Notes under the pieces: generated by a model
Told to the model about the DNA's origin: nothing
The model's input: the letters and a program-made list of their open reading frames with translations, nothing else
Database searches by the model: none
Part shown: one piece after another, positions 6,605 to 13,586 of the stretch
How the letters are laid out: each line of letters opens with the position of its first letter
Numbering within the stretch: the first letter of the stretch is position 1
From: Candidatus Hydrogenedentota bacterium
Lineage (GTDB): Bacteria; Hydrogenedentota; Hydrogenedentia; Hydrogenedentales; GCA-2746185
NCBI GenBank assembly: GCA_030123645.1
Contig: JASJYE010000018.1
Span: 1-14,644 of the forward strand
DNA: 14,644 nucleotides
Direction: 5' to 3'
Made by a program: the position numbers and the translations under genes

Positions 6605-6958
6605 TCAAAACTTCAGCCCTGCCTCGCGCGCTGCATCCGCCAGCGCCTTGACCCTGCCGTGGTAAAGCCGGCCGTTTCTGTCGAAGGCCACGGCCTCGAT
6701 CCTGTTTTTCTTGGCACTTTCCGCCAAGCTCCTGCCCACCTGCTTGGCGGCCTCTACGTTTCCGCCCGGGATCTTCAGCGATATCGACGAGGCCGCCGCG
6801 AGGGTTTTGCCGTTGACGTCGTCGATCGCCTGCGCGTAGATATGCTTGAGCGATCGCCGCACGGTCAACCGCGGGCACTCCGGCGTGCCCGTGATCTTCT
6901 TACGCACACGCTTACGCCGCCTCGCCAGTAAGGCCGATTTATGGCTCTGTTTCGCCAT
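6605..6958 (-). CDS. rplR: 50S ribosomal protein L18
   Basis: The product is 117 residues, typical of bacterial L18. Landmarks are the basic N-terminus (LLARRRKRVRKKI, 10-22), RLTVRRSLKHIYAQAIDD (30-47) and the C-terminal FDRNGRLYHGRVKALADAAR (92-111). L18 carries 5S rRNA into the central protuberance together with L5. The ATG has GGAG ten bases upstream. The gene follows rplF after 26 bases and is followed by a 52-base spacer that holds the rpsE SD. Confidence 0.97.
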   Translation of the reverse strand: MAKQSHKSALLARRRKRVRKKITGTPECPRLTVRRSLKHIYAQAIDDVNGKTLAAASSISLKIPGGNVEAAKQVGRSLAESAKKNRIEAVAFDRNGRLYHGRVKALADAAREAGLKF

Positions 6959-6984
6959 CGCGCTCTATCTCCAACCCTGATGGG

Positions 6985-7524
6985 CTACTTGGTGCCTGCT
7001 TTGCCTACTTTCCGCCGGACATATTCGCCGCGGTACCGAATGCCCTTGCCCTTATACGGCTCGGGCTTGCGCCAGGCCCGCACATTCGCCGCGACCTGGC
7101 CCACCTGCTGCTTGTCGATACCAGATACTTTGATCGTGGTATTGCCCTCAACGGTAAACTCGATGCCGTAGGGCGGTTCGATCTTCACCGGATGACTGTG
7201 CCCGAGCGCCAGTGACAGGTTCTTGCCTTCCATCGAAGCGCGCCAACCCACGCCCTGGATCTCGAGCGTTTTCTCAAATCCCTGCGTTACGCCCTGCACC
7301 ATGTTGTTGATCAGCGCGCGCGTCAAGCCATGCTTCGCGCGCGTATCCGGCTTGTCGTCCGACCGCGATACCCGGACCTCGTTCTCTTCGATCACGACCG
7401 ACATCGACGGGTCATAGGCCTGCTCCAGCGACCCCTTTGGGCCGTCCACTTTGACCTTGGCCGCGCCTATGTCGACCTTGACCCCGTCCGGTATCGGTAT
7501 GGGCGTTTTTCCTACTCGGGACAT
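6985..7524 (-). CDS. rplF: 50S ribosomal protein L6
   Basis: The product is 179 residues, the family norm. It begins MSRVGKTPIPIPDGV and has two repeated L6 folds. KHGLTRALINNMVQGVTQGF (64-83) marks the first and the signature RKPEPYKGKGIRY (152-164) closes the second. L6 binds 23S rRNA near the sarcin-ricin loop and the factor-binding site. The ATG has AAGGA ten bases upstream in a 39-base spacer after rpsH. Confidence 0.98.
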   Translation of the reverse strand: MSRVGKTPIPIPDGVKVDIGAAKVKVDGPKGSLEQAYDPSMSVVIEENEVRVSRSDDKPDTRAKHGLTRALINNMVQGVTQGFEKTLEIQGVGWRASMEGKNLSLALGHSHPVKIEPPYGIEFTVEGNTTIKVSGIDKQQVGQVAANVRAWRKPEPYKGKGIRYRGEYVRRKVGKAGTK

Positions 7525-7563
7525 CGTCGTCTCATCCTTTAGTGCTTCAGCGAAGTCCGCAAC

Positions 7564-7962
7564 CTACCAGACCTCGCACAAAACCTCTCCGCCCACGTTC
7601 TCTTTGCGGGCCTGCCGGTCCGTCATGACGCCGTTGGAGGTCGTCACGATAGATATGCCCAGCCCGCTTCGAACCAGGCGGACCTCCCGCTTGCCGGTAT
7701 AGACGCGAAGGCTGGGCTTGCTGATCCGGCGGATTCCGGTAATTACCGGGGTGCGCTCGCTTGAATATTTCAACGTGACCCGGAGAATGCCCTGTTTGCC
7801 GTCCTCCTCGCGCGCATAATCGCTGATATAACCCTCTTGTTTAAGAACACGGCACAGCTCTTCTTTCAGGTGCGAGGCAGGCGCTTCCACAACCGGAAAT
7901 CCTGCTTGCAGGGCGTTGCGAATCCGCGTCAACAGATCGGCGATGGGATCGGTCATCGACAT
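7564..7962 (-). CDS. rpsH: 30S ribosomal protein S8
   Basis: The product is 132 residues. It begins MSMTDPIADLLTRIRNA, with TGIRRISKPSLRVY in the middle (75-88) and the C-terminal SGLGISIVTTSNGVMTD (99-115), followed by GGEVLCEVW. S8 is a primary 16S rRNA binder of the platform and in E. coli represses the spc operon by binding its mRNA near rplE. The spacer before it is 22 bases. AAAGGA lies 12 bases upstream, somewhat far. The inner ATG at 7956 is a possible alternative start but would be farther still. Confidence 0.97.
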   Translation of the reverse strand: MSMTDPIADLLTRIRNALQAGFPVVEAPASHLKEELCRVLKQEGYISDYAREEDGKQGILRVTLKYSSERTPVITGIRRISKPSLRVYTGKREVRLVRSGLGISIVTTSNGVMTDRQARKENVGGEVLCEVW

Positions 7963-7984
7963 GGCTTGCTACATTCCTTTCTCA

Positions 7985-8170
7985 TCACCAGCTTGATTTC
8001 GTCACGCCGGGGAGCTTGCCCTCGAGCGCCAAGGTACGAAAACAAATCCGACAAAGCTGAAACTTCCGCATGTATCCGCGCGGGCGCCCGCACTGCCGGC
8101 ACCGGTTGTACTCACGAACCTTAAACTTCTGCGGTCGGCCCGCCTTCGCGATCAACGATTTCTTCGCCAC
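7985..8170 (-). CDS. rpsZ: 30S ribosomal protein S14, zinc-binding short type
   Basis: The product is 61 residues, the length of the zinc-ribbon (C+) form of S14. The zinc ligands are C24, C27, C40 and C43 (CRQC and CRIC). The C-terminus EGKLPGVTKSSW is the family signature. It binds 16S rRNA in the head next to S3 and S10. The start is GTG, supported by a perfect AAGGAGG five bases upstream (8176-8182). It lies 34 bases after rplE in the normal L5-S14-S8 order. Many bacteria keep a zinc-free paralogue elsewhere for zinc-poor conditions; none is present in this window. Confidence 0.97.
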   Translation of the reverse strand: MAKKSLIAKAGRPQKFKVREYNRCRQCGRPRGYMRKFQLCRICFRTLALEGKLPGVTKSSW

Positions 8171-8204
8171 TCAGTCCTCCTTGGGGCTTCGGCCGCCACT
8201 GTCC

Positions 8205-8756
8205 CTAGTTCGGACGCTGAAACGGCAAGCCGAACTTCTGCAATAGATCGAAACTCTCTTCGTTAGAATTAGTGTTTTTGATGACAAAGGTCACATTCAT
8301 ACCGCGAACCCTCTCGATCTTGTCGATATTCAGCTCCGGGAAAATCGACTGCTCTCGAAGCCCAAGCGTGTAATTGCCGTTCTTGTCGAAACTCTTCTTA
8401 GGCAGGCCGCGGAAGTCGCGGATACGCGGCATCGCCATGTTGAACAGCCGATCCATAAATTCATACATCCGGTCCCCACGAAGCGTGACTGCGCAACCGA
8501 TTCGCTGGCCCTCACGGAGCTTGAAGTTCGACACGGATTTCTTCGCCTTGCGAAAACTCGGCTGCTGACCCGTGATAATGGCCAGCTCGCTCATCGCCAT
8601 CTCCAGAAGGCGCGCCTCCTGGTTCGCGTCGCCCACTCCCATGTTGACCACGATCTTCTCCAACTTTGGGACCTGCATCACGTTCGTGTATTTGTACTTC
8701 TCCCGCAGCTCCGGGGCGATCGTCGTTTCGTACTGTTCTTTGAGTCTAGGTCTCAC
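8205..8756 (-). CDS. rplE: 50S ribosomal protein L5
   Basis: The product is 183 residues, close to the usual 179-180. Marks are KLEKIVVNMGVG (31-42), ITGQQPSFRKAKKSVSNFKL (61-80), MPRIRDFRGLPKKSFDKNGN (109-128), the Y-T-LGLREQSIFPE segment (129-141) and RGMNVTFV (151-158). L5 binds 5S rRNA with L18 and contacts P-site tRNA in the central protuberance. The start is GTG, with GGGAG ten bases upstream, and the gene follows rplX after 17 bases. Confidence 0.97.
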   Translation of the reverse strand: MRPRLKEQYETTIAPELREKYKYTNVMQVPKLEKIVVNMGVGDANQEARLLEMAMSELAIITGQQPSFRKAKKSVSNFKLREGQRIGCAVTLRGDRMYEFMDRLFNMAMPRIRDFRGLPKKSFDKNGNYTLGLREQSIFPELNIDKIERVRGMNVTFVIKNTNSNEESFDLLQKFGLPFQRPN

Positions 8757-8773
8757 CGGTCACAGACTCCCAA

Positions 8774-9097
8774 CTACTTGTCCTTGAGGGTTTCGCCGTT
8801 AATTTTATAGGCGCGCACGCGCGAGCCGTCGTCCAGCGTCTTCATAATTATCTTTGAGGGCCTGCCTGCCGAATCGCACCAGGGCATTACATTACTGACA
8901 TGTACAGGCGCTTCTTTCTCGATGATCCCGCCCTGCTGATTGTTCGAGGAGGGCTTGGTATGCCGTTTGATGAGATTCACTCCCTCCACGAGCACCCGGT
9001 CCGCTTTCCAGTCCACGGAAAGTATCTTGCCTCGTTTACCGTGATCGCGCGTGTCGCCCGCAATCACTTGGACCATATCGCCTTTGCGTAAATTCAT
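8774..9097 (-). CDS. rplX: 50S ribosomal protein L24
   Basis: From the ATG at 9097 the product is 107 residues. It opens with the KOW motif (MNLRKGDMVQVIAGDTRDHG, 1-20, then KRGKIL), followed by VLVEGVNLIKRHTKPS (35-50) and EKEAPVHVSNVMP (60-72). L24 is one of the first proteins to bind 23S rRNA in assembly and sits at the exit-tunnel rim. The reading frame stays open upstream to 9418 across rplN, but that extension has no L24 character. An AGAGGT seven bases before 9097 supports the shorter form. The spacer after rplN is 11 bases. Confidence 0.97.
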   Translation of the reverse strand: MNLRKGDMVQVIAGDTRDHGKRGKILSVDWKADRVLVEGVNLIKRHTKPSSNNQQGGIIEKEAPVHVSNVMPWCDSAGRPSKIIMKTLDDGSRVRAYKINGETLKDK

Positions 9098-9108
9098 CGA
9101 GTCGACCT

Positions 9109-9477
9109 CTACACCACTTCGGGCGCCAGGGAAACAATTCTCAAAAAGCCCTTCTCGCGAAGTTCGCGCGGCACTGGCCCGAAAATACGCGTGCCGCGAG
9201 GCTCCTTTTGGGCATTGATAAGCACAGCCGCATTGGAATCGAAGCGAATCGTCGTTCCATCGGGGCGCTGCGTGTCCTTCCGGATACGTACAATGACGGC
9301 TTTTACGACTTCGCCCTTCTTCACGGGCGAATTCGGAATCGCCTCCTTCACGGAGGCCGTAATAATATCGCCGATCCGCGCGTACCGGCGTCCCGATCCG
9401 CCCATTACCTGGATGCACCGGATCCGCCGCGCCCCGGAATTGTCCGCGACCTGTAAGTTCGACAGTAACTGAATCAT
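9109..9477 (-). CDS. rplN: 50S ribosomal protein L14
   Basis: The product is 122 residues, exactly the family norm. It shows LQVADNSGARRIRCIQV (8-24), GDIITASVKEA (36-46), KKGEVVKAVIVR (53-64) and GTRIFGPVPRELRE (95-108). L14 binds 23S rRNA next to L19, forms bridges to the small subunit, and is the docking site of RsfS. MIQ is the standard N-terminus, so the ATG at 9477 is secure even though no good SD precedes it. Its translation probably depends on the short upstream ORF that ends on this start codon. Confidence 0.98.
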   Translation of the reverse strand: MIQLLSNLQVADNSGARRIRCIQVMGGSGRRYARIGDIITASVKEAIPNSPVKKGEVVKAVIVRIRKDTQRPDGTTIRFDSNAAVLINAQKEPRGTRIFGPVPRELREKGFLRIVSLAPEVV

Positions 9478-9497
9478 TGTTTCAATCTACGTCTCAT
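9474..9497 (-). CDS. Seven-codon leader ORF overlapping the rplN start (candidate)
   Basis: In the 44-base spacer between rpsQ and rplN the minus strand reads ATG, six codons and TGA, giving the peptide MRRRLKQ. A strong SD (GGGAGG, 9506-9511) lies eight bases before this ATG. The TGA overlaps the rplN ATG by four bases (ATGA), the usual geometry of translational coupling. rplN itself has no good SD in the bases just before its start. The likely reading is that ribosomes load at the leader and restart on rplN. No homologue is known to me, and the peptide may have no function of its own. Confidence 0.5.
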   Translation of the reverse strand: MRRRLKQ

Positions 9498-9505
9498 GCG
9501 CCCCG

Positions 9506-9511
9506 CCTCCC
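9506..9511 (-). promoter_or_regulatory. Strong SD site serving the leader ORF before rplN
   Basis: GGGAGG on the minus strand lies 8 bases before the leader ATG at 9497 but 28 bases before the rplN ATG at 9477. That is too far to serve rplN directly. This spacing is the main reason to think the seven-codon ORF is translated. Confidence 0.55.
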
Positions 9512-9521
9512 TGCCGGGCCT

Positions 9522-9779
9522 CTAATCGGCGCGCTTGACGACCTCCACGAGTTTCCAACACTTTGTTTTGCTGAGCGGACGCGTCTCCTGAATACGCACC
9601 ACGTCACCCACGTGGCACGTGTTCTCCGCGTCGTGCACATGGTATTTCTTCGTCCGGCGAAGGACTTTTTTGTAGAGCGGATGCGCAACCAGCCGGTCCA
9701 CTGCCACCGTAATACTCTTGTCCATCTTGGCGCCGACGACTATGCCCTGCCGCTCTTTTCTCTGTCCGCGATCCGGCAT
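9522..9779 (-). CDS. rpsQ: 30S ribosomal protein S17
   Basis: From the ATG at 9779 the product is 85 residues. Family features are GIVVGAKMDKSITVAVDR (12-29), HPLYKK (33-38), KKYHVHD (44-50) and GDVVRIQETRPLSKTK (58-73), an OB-fold 16S rRNA binder of the 30S body. A TTG two codons upstream (9785) overlaps the rpmC stop and could be called as the start. I prefer the ATG because GGTGA lies six bases before it, whereas the same GGTGA directly abuts the TTG. The gap from rpmC is then two bases. Confidence 0.96.
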   Translation of the reverse strand: MPDRGQRKERQGIVVGAKMDKSITVAVDRLVAHPLYKKVLRRTKKYHVHDAENTCHVGDVVRIQETRPLSKTKCWKLVEVVKRAD

Positions 9780-9781
9780 GG

Positions 9782-10003
9782 TCAATCACCGCCGCCAACG
9801 GGAACGGCCGATCCGCCGCTTCGCCGGTCTTTCAAGATCGTTTTGATGCGCGCGATGTCTTTGCGCGCTTCCCGAGACTTACGCACGTTGTCCACGATGC
9901 CCGTCGCCGTCTGCAGCCGAAAATGCATGATGTCTTCCGTCCGCTCGACCAGGATCTGGTCCAACTCCTCGTCCGTCTTCTCTCTAAGATCGTTCGCTCT
10001 CAC
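9782..10003 (-). CDS. rpmC: 50S ribosomal protein L29
   Basis: The product is 73 residues, slightly longer than the usual 60-68 because of a Gly-rich tail after the core (SGGSAVPVGGGD, 62-73). The core is the two-helix L29 hairpin: LREKTDEELDQIL (6-18), MHFRLQTATG (26-35) and ARKDIARIKTIL (46-57). L29 sits beside L23 at the exit tunnel and helps dock nascent-chain factors. The start is GTG with GGAG eight bases upstream, 13 bases after rplP. The stop is two bases from the next ATG. Confidence 0.95.
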   Translation of the reverse strand: MRANDLREKTDEELDQILVERTEDIMHFRLQTATGIVDNVRKSREARKDIARIKTILKDRRSGGSAVPVGGGD

Positions 10004-10016
10004 GCAATGCTCTCCG

Positions 10017-10424
10017 CTATATACGTTTTACAAATTTCGTCTTGATAGGCAATTTGTGGCCCGCGAGCCGTATGGCCTCCCGCGCCAGTTCTTCGGGCAC
10101 CCCTTCCAACTCGAAGAGGATGCGCCCCGGTTTTACGACCGCGACCCACATTTCCGGCGCACCCTTGCCCTTGCCCATTCGCACTTCTGCGGGTTTCTTG
10201 GTGATCGGCTTGTCCGGGAAAATGCGGATCCAAATCTTCCCGCCGCGCTTGACCTTGCGCGTCAACGCAATACGGGCGGCCTCTATCTGGCGCGAAGTGA
10301 TCCAAGCATCCGCGAGCGCTTTCAGGCCGAACTCGCCAAAGTCGACATTCGTGCCGCCTTTCGAGGCCCCTTTCCGCCGGCCCCGCTGCACCTTGCGGTG
10401 CTTCATGCGTTTTGGCATCAACAT
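10017..10424 (-). CDS. rplP: 50S ribosomal protein L16
   Basis: The product is 135 residues. The start MLMPKR with ATG at 10424 fits both the family and the SD: GGAG is 10 bases upstream, against 16 for the second ATG at 10418. Family marks are ITSRQIEAARIAL (42-54), RMGKGKGAPE (82-91) and KLPIKTKFV (124-132). L16 binds near the A site and joins late in large-subunit assembly. The Arg at 82 in the RMGKGKG loop is the residue type that is hydroxylated by YcfD in E. coli. The gene follows rpsC after 15 bases. Confidence 0.98.
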   Translation of the reverse strand: MLMPKRMKHRKVQRGRRKGASKGGTNVDFGEFGLKALADAWITSRQIEAARIALTRKVKRGGKIWIRIFPDKPITKKPAEVRMGKGKGAPEMWVAVVKPGRILFELEGVPEELAREAIRLAGHKLPIKTKFVKRI

Positions 10425-10439
10425 AGCGCGACTACTCCA

Positions 10440-11141
10440 TTAGCGGCCAGGGCCCGTCGCACGGCGGCGCCGTGTGGCCGTCGCACCTTCCCCGCCCAGT
10501 GCAGGGGCCATTTGGCCCGGCAAGATCTCGCCATGATAAATCCAACACTTCACACCGATGGCGCCGTAGGTCGTTCGCGCGGTGGCCACGCCATAATCGA
10601 CATCGGCCCGCAAAGTATGCAACGGTACGCTGCCCTCCCGCACCTGCTCGGACCGGGCAATCTCCGCGCCGTTCAGACGGCCCGCCACACGCAGGCGGAT
10701 GCCTTTTGCGCCCAATCGAATCGTGTTCTGAACCGCCTTTTTCATTGCCCGCCGAAAAGCAATCCGCCGTTCCAATTGCGAGGCGATGCCTTCGGCGACC
10801 AAAGTCGCGCTGAGATCCGGGCTCAGCACTTCATGAATATTGATCAAGAGCTCGCGGCCGGTCAGTTTCTCGAGCTCATAGCGCAGCTTATCCACCTCGG
10901 AACCCCGCTGGCCTATTACCAAGCCGGGGCGCGCGGTGTAAATATGCACCTTCGCCTTGCGGCCTGCACGCTCAATATCGATCTTGGCAATTTGCGTGCT
11001 ATACAGCCGTTTCTTGACGTAGTCCCTGAGCTTTAAGTCTTCGTGCAGCAGTTCCGCGTAATTCTTTCCGGCAAACCACACGGAACTCCAGTTCCGAATG
11101 ACGCCGAGGCGAAATCCTGTTGGATGAACTTTTTGACCCAC
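10440..11141 (-). CDS. rpsC: 30S ribosomal protein S3
   Basis: The product is 233 residues. It opens MGQKVHPTGFRLGV, carries a type-II KH domain with GLVIGQRG (73-80), and has the C-terminal S3 domain with GSVPLHTLRADVDYG (170-184) and GVKCWIYHGE (196-205). S3 lines the mRNA entry channel with S4 and S5 and contributes to helicase activity, using the basic residues around RRAMKK (130-135). The C-terminus ends in a short Arg-rich tail (TATRRRRATGPGR). The start is GTG with AGGAG six bases upstream, and the gene follows rplV after 11 bases. Confidence 0.98.
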   Translation of the reverse strand: MGQKVHPTGFRLGVIRNWSSVWFAGKNYAELLHEDLKLRDYVKKRLYSTQIAKIDIERAGRKAKVHIYTARPGLVIGQRGSEVDKLRYELEKLTGRELLINIHEVLSPDLSATLVAEGIASQLERRIAFRRAMKKAVQNTIRLGAKGIRLRVAGRLNGAEIARSEQVREGSVPLHTLRADVDYGVATARTTYGAIGVKCWIYHGEILPGQMAPALGGEGATATRRRRATGPGR

Positions 11142-11152
11142 CTCGCTCTCCT

Positions 11153-11503
11153 TTATTTGTCGCTGATCACCAGCTCGATATGGCTACTGCGTTTTCGCCT
11201 TGGTGCGGAGCGGCCCCGGGCGACCTCCATGAAACGCTTAAGCGTCGGCCCGCAGTTCACCTGGATGTTTGTAACGATCATCTCGTCCGTATCGATACGT
11301 TCGCGAGCTTCAGCCGCCGTGTTCTCAGCGTTCGCCACCGCCGACTCAAGCACCTTGCGAATGACCGGCGCCGATACCCGCGTTGTGTAGAACAAGATCT
11401 CGCGCGCCTCGGCGACTTTCTTTCCGCGAATCAGATCCGCGACAAGGCGCGCCTTACGGGGCGGAATCCCTACGTGTTTGACAGAGCTCTTTGCAGTCGC
11501 CAA
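11153..11503 (-). CDS. rplV: 50S ribosomal protein L22 (TTG start)
   Basis: The product is 116 residues, normal for L22. It has PRKARLVADLIRGK (15-28), ESAVANAEN (53-61), GPTLKRF (85-91) and the basic beta-hairpin segment ARGRSAPRRKRSSHI (95-109) that extends into the exit tunnel near L4. That hairpin is the site of macrolide-resistance changes in other bacteria; nothing unusual is seen in it here. The start is TTG, with AGGAG eight bases upstream overlapping the TAG of rpsS. The spacer is 11 bases. Confidence 0.97.
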   Translation of the reverse strand: MATAKSSVKHVGIPPRKARLVADLIRGKKVAEAREILFYTTRVSAPVIRKVLESAVANAENTAAEARERIDTDEMIVTNIQVNCGPTLKRFMEVARGRSAPRRKRSSHIELVISDK

Positions 11504-11514
11504 CTTCCAGACTC

Positions 11515-11787
11515 CTATCTCTGGCCTTTCAAGCCCGGATGGGTGCGAAAAGTGCGCGTCGGTGCGAATTCGCCAAGTTTATGGCCAACCATGTTCTCCG
11601 TGATAAACACCGGAATAAACGCCCGCCCGTTATGCACTGCTATCGTCACCCCGACCATTTCGGGATACACCGTCGAGCGCCGCGACCACGTCCGTATCAC
11701 ACTGCGATCCCCAATGGCCTGGCTGCGCCGGACCTTCTTCACTAAATGCCCATCGGCGTACGGGCCCTTTTTGACTGAACGCGCCAA
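11515..11787 (-). CDS. rpsS: 30S ribosomal protein S19 (TTG start)
   Basis: The product is 90 residues. Conserved parts are RSVKKGPY (3-10), TWSRRSTVYPEMVG (33-46) and MVGHKLGEFAPTRTF (66-80). S19 forms a complex with S13 in the head of the small subunit and contacts the A-site tRNA. The only start that gives the family N-terminus MARSVKKGPY is TTG at 11787. It is supported by an AGGAG eight bases upstream. The 34-base spacer after rplB holds this SD and no other clear signal. Confidence 0.97.
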   Translation of the reverse strand: MARSVKKGPYADGHLVKKVRRSQAIGDRSVIRTWSRRSTVYPEMVGVTIAVHNGRAFIPVFITENMVGHKLGEFAPTRTFRTHPGLKGQR

Positions 11788-11821
11788 AACTATTTCTCCT
11801 CAGACCAATCCACGCTTGGCC

Positions 11822-12652
11822 TCATTTCTTACGTCTCCTGCGAATGATGAACTTATCCGTGCGATGGTTCTTCTTCCGCGTTTTATGTCCCTTGGTCGGA
11901 ACGCCCCACGGCGTGACCGGATGCCGGCCGCCGGAGGTCCGTCCCTCGCCGCCTCCGTGAGGATGGTCGACAGGGTTCATGACGACGCCACGGACTTTCG
12001 GGCGCCGCCCGAGCCAGCGCGACCTTCCCGCCTTGCCCAAACTCAGGTTATTGTGATCTTCGTTGCCCACTTCACCGATCGTCGCACGGCAATTGCGCGG
12101 AACGCGGCGCATCTCGCCACTGGGCAGACGCAACGACACATACGCTCCTTCTTTGCCCAATAACTGGCAACTATTTCCGGCCGAGCGCGCGATCTTGCCG
12201 CCTCTTCCCGCCGTCATTTCGACGTTATGAACCAGGGTCCCCAGGGGGATATTCTCCAGCGGCAGGCAATTGCCCACTTGGTACTCCGCATCGGGACCGC
12301 TGCTCACAGTCATTCCCAAATCGAGCTTCTCGGGCGCAAGGATATAGCGCTTGTCGCCGTCGGCATACACGATCAACGCGATACGTGCCGAACGGTTTGG
12401 GTCGTACTCGAGGGCGCGCACCGTGCCCGGCACACCGTCCTTCTCACGGCGGAAATCGACGATTCGATAAAGCCGCTTATGGCCGCCGCCACGTCGGCGC
12501 ATCGTGATGCGCCCGTGATTGTTTCGGCCGGCTTTCTTCGGGTTGGGTTCCGTCAAACGCTTCTCGGGCCGCTTCTTCGTCAACTGCGAGAAGTCTGCCA
12601 CGCTCTTGTTGCGCTGACCCGGCGTTGTCGGTTTGAACTTCTTAATCGCCAC
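11822..12652 (-). CDS. rplB: 50S ribosomal protein L2
   Basis: The product is 276 residues, the usual length. It shows the N-terminal GRITMRRRGGGHKRLYR stretch (47-63), the OB-like and SH3-like middle, and the C-terminal signature MNPVDHPHGGGEGR (225-238). His230 corresponds to the conserved histidine near the peptidyl transferase centre (His229 in E. coli). L2 binds 23S rRNA and is needed for subunit joining. The start codon is GTG, with AGGAG six bases upstream, and no ATG fits better. It follows rplW after 12 bases. Confidence 0.98.
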   Translation of the reverse strand: MAIKKFKPTTPGQRNKSVADFSQLTKKRPEKRLTEPNPKKAGRNNHGRITMRRRGGGHKRLYRIVDFRREKDGVPGTVRALEYDPNRSARIALIVYADGDKRYILAPEKLDLGMTVSSGPDAEYQVGNCLPLENIPLGTLVHNVEMTAGRGGKIARSAGNSCQLLGKEGAYVSLRLPSGEMRRVPRNCRATIGEVGNEDHNNLSLGKAGRSRWLGRRPKVRGVVMNPVDHPHGGGEGRTSGGRHPVTPWGVPTKGHKTRKKNHRTDKFIIRRRRKK

Positions 12653-12664
12653 TGTTCGCTCCTG

Positions 12665-12961
12665 CTATATCAGATCGATCGTGTCGCCTTCGCGCAGCGT
12701 CACGATCGCCTTCTTCCAACTCGCCCGCCGGCCGGGAATGCCCTGGGATCTGCGTCCGCTGACCTTGCCGCGATAGTTCATCGTATTCACCGCAACCACC
12801 TGAATCTCGGGCCACTGGCGCTCCACCGCATCGCGAATTTCCTGCTTGTTCGCGCGCGGGTCGACCTTAAAAGTATATTTGTTCTTCGACTCGGTCTGAA
12901 TCGTCGACTCCTCGGACAGCACCGGGGCCCACAGCACGTGATATGCATGCTTCGCCTTCAT
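12665..12961 (-). CDS. rplW: 50S ribosomal protein L23
   Basis: The product is 98 residues, normal for L23. Landmarks are PVLSEEST (13-20), the NKYTFKVDPRANKQEIRDAV segment (27-46), the basic tunnel loop around YRGKVSGRRSQGIPGRR (63-79) and WKKAIVTL (82-89). L23 lies at the mouth of the exit tunnel and docks trigger factor and the signal recognition particle. Its ATG overlaps the rplD stop (ATGA), a sign of translational coupling. The first residues (MKAKHAYHVLWAPVL) replace the more usual short basic start, but the fold-defining parts are intact. Confidence 0.97.
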   Translation of the reverse strand: MKAKHAYHVLWAPVLSEESTIQTESKNKYTFKVDPRANKQEIRDAVERQWPEIQVVAVNTMNYRGKVSGRRSQGIPGRRASWKKAIVTLREGDTIDLI

Positions 12962-13584
12962 GTCAGGCGCTCCTCCAACACACCCAGCGCGCCATCGAGA
13001 ACGATGACCCGCATAGAGTCCAGCACGTCTAGAGCGTTCACATCGGCCGCCCTGCGCACAATGAGCCCGGGCAAGTTGCGAGACGACATCAGCAGGGCCG
13101 TGTCGCTAGCCGGGGCCACGAGCAGCGTCTTGCGGCCCTCCGGAGCCAAATTTTTCCACATCTCCAAAACCGGCCGGGTCTTCGGCGCGTCTACGCTGAA
13201 CTCTTCCAGCACGCACAATCGATCGTTGCGCAACCTGTCCGTGAGCACGCAACAGAGGGCTTTGCGCCGCATCTTCGTTGGCACCTTCTTGCGATAGCTG
13301 CGCCGGTGAGGACCGAACACGGTCCCGCCGCCGCGCATTTGGGGCTCACGCGAACTTCCCTGACGCGCCCGGCCCGTACCCTTTTGCGCGAACGGTTTCC
13401 TGCCGCCGCCGCGAACCTCCCGGCGCGTACGCGTTTCGGCGTTGCCTTGCCGGGCGTTGTTCATCAGCGCCACGGCCACCTGATGCACAAGACCCATGTT
13501 CGGCTCGACATCAAAGATCGCGTCATTCAGCTTCTTGCTACTGCCGGCGCTGCCGTCGGCCTTATACACTTTCACGGAAGCCAT
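12958..13584 (-). CDS. rplD: 50S ribosomal protein L4
   Basis: From the ATG at 13584 the product is 208 residues (MASVKVYKADG...), typical for L4. An in-frame extension back to 13650 would add 22 residues that overlap rplC and match nothing in the family, so I reject it. The start has AGGGAG about 11 bases upstream, inside the end of rplC. The basic loop that lines the exit tunnel is clear: RTRREVRGGGRKPFAQKGTG (52-71), followed by GGGTVFGP (85-92). L4 is an assembly protein of the large subunit and in E. coli also represses its own operon. Only 2 bases separate it from rplC, and its TGA overlaps the rplW ATG by 4 bases, so the three genes are probably coupled in translation. Confidence 0.97.
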   Translation of the reverse strand: MASVKVYKADGSAGSSKKLNDAIFDVEPNMGLVHQVAVALMNNARQGNAETRTRREVRGGGRKPFAQKGTGRARQGSSREPQMRGGGTVFGPHRRSYRKKVPTKMRRKALCCVLTDRLRNDRLCVLEEFSVDAPKTRPVLEMWKNLAPEGRKTLLVAPASDTALLMSSRNLPGLIVRRAADVNALDVLDSMRVIVLDGALGVLEERLT

Positions 13585-13586
13585 GG

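Noticed and set aside
7502..7535. Second short ORF (MRRRCPE) overlapping the rplF start, similar in wording to the rplN leader
   Set aside because: It has no SD at usable distance (AAAGG abuts its ATG), and rplF has its own AAGGA at 10 bases, so the likeness to the rplN leader is probably chance.
11788..11821. Possible GTG-started short ORF in the rplB-rpsS spacer
   Set aside because: rpsS has a strong AGGAG at ideal spacing and needs no coupling; the short frame is of a length expected by chance.
9477..13297. Three long plus-strand open frames (9477-11036, 11120-12163, 12227-13297) opposite the S10 block
   Set aside because: They lie exactly antisense to well-supported ribosomal protein genes, run on through several of them, and encode Arg/His/Pro-rich sequence with no recognisable domain. 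Long antisense frames are expected in GC-rich genes that avoid TTA, CTA and TCA codons.
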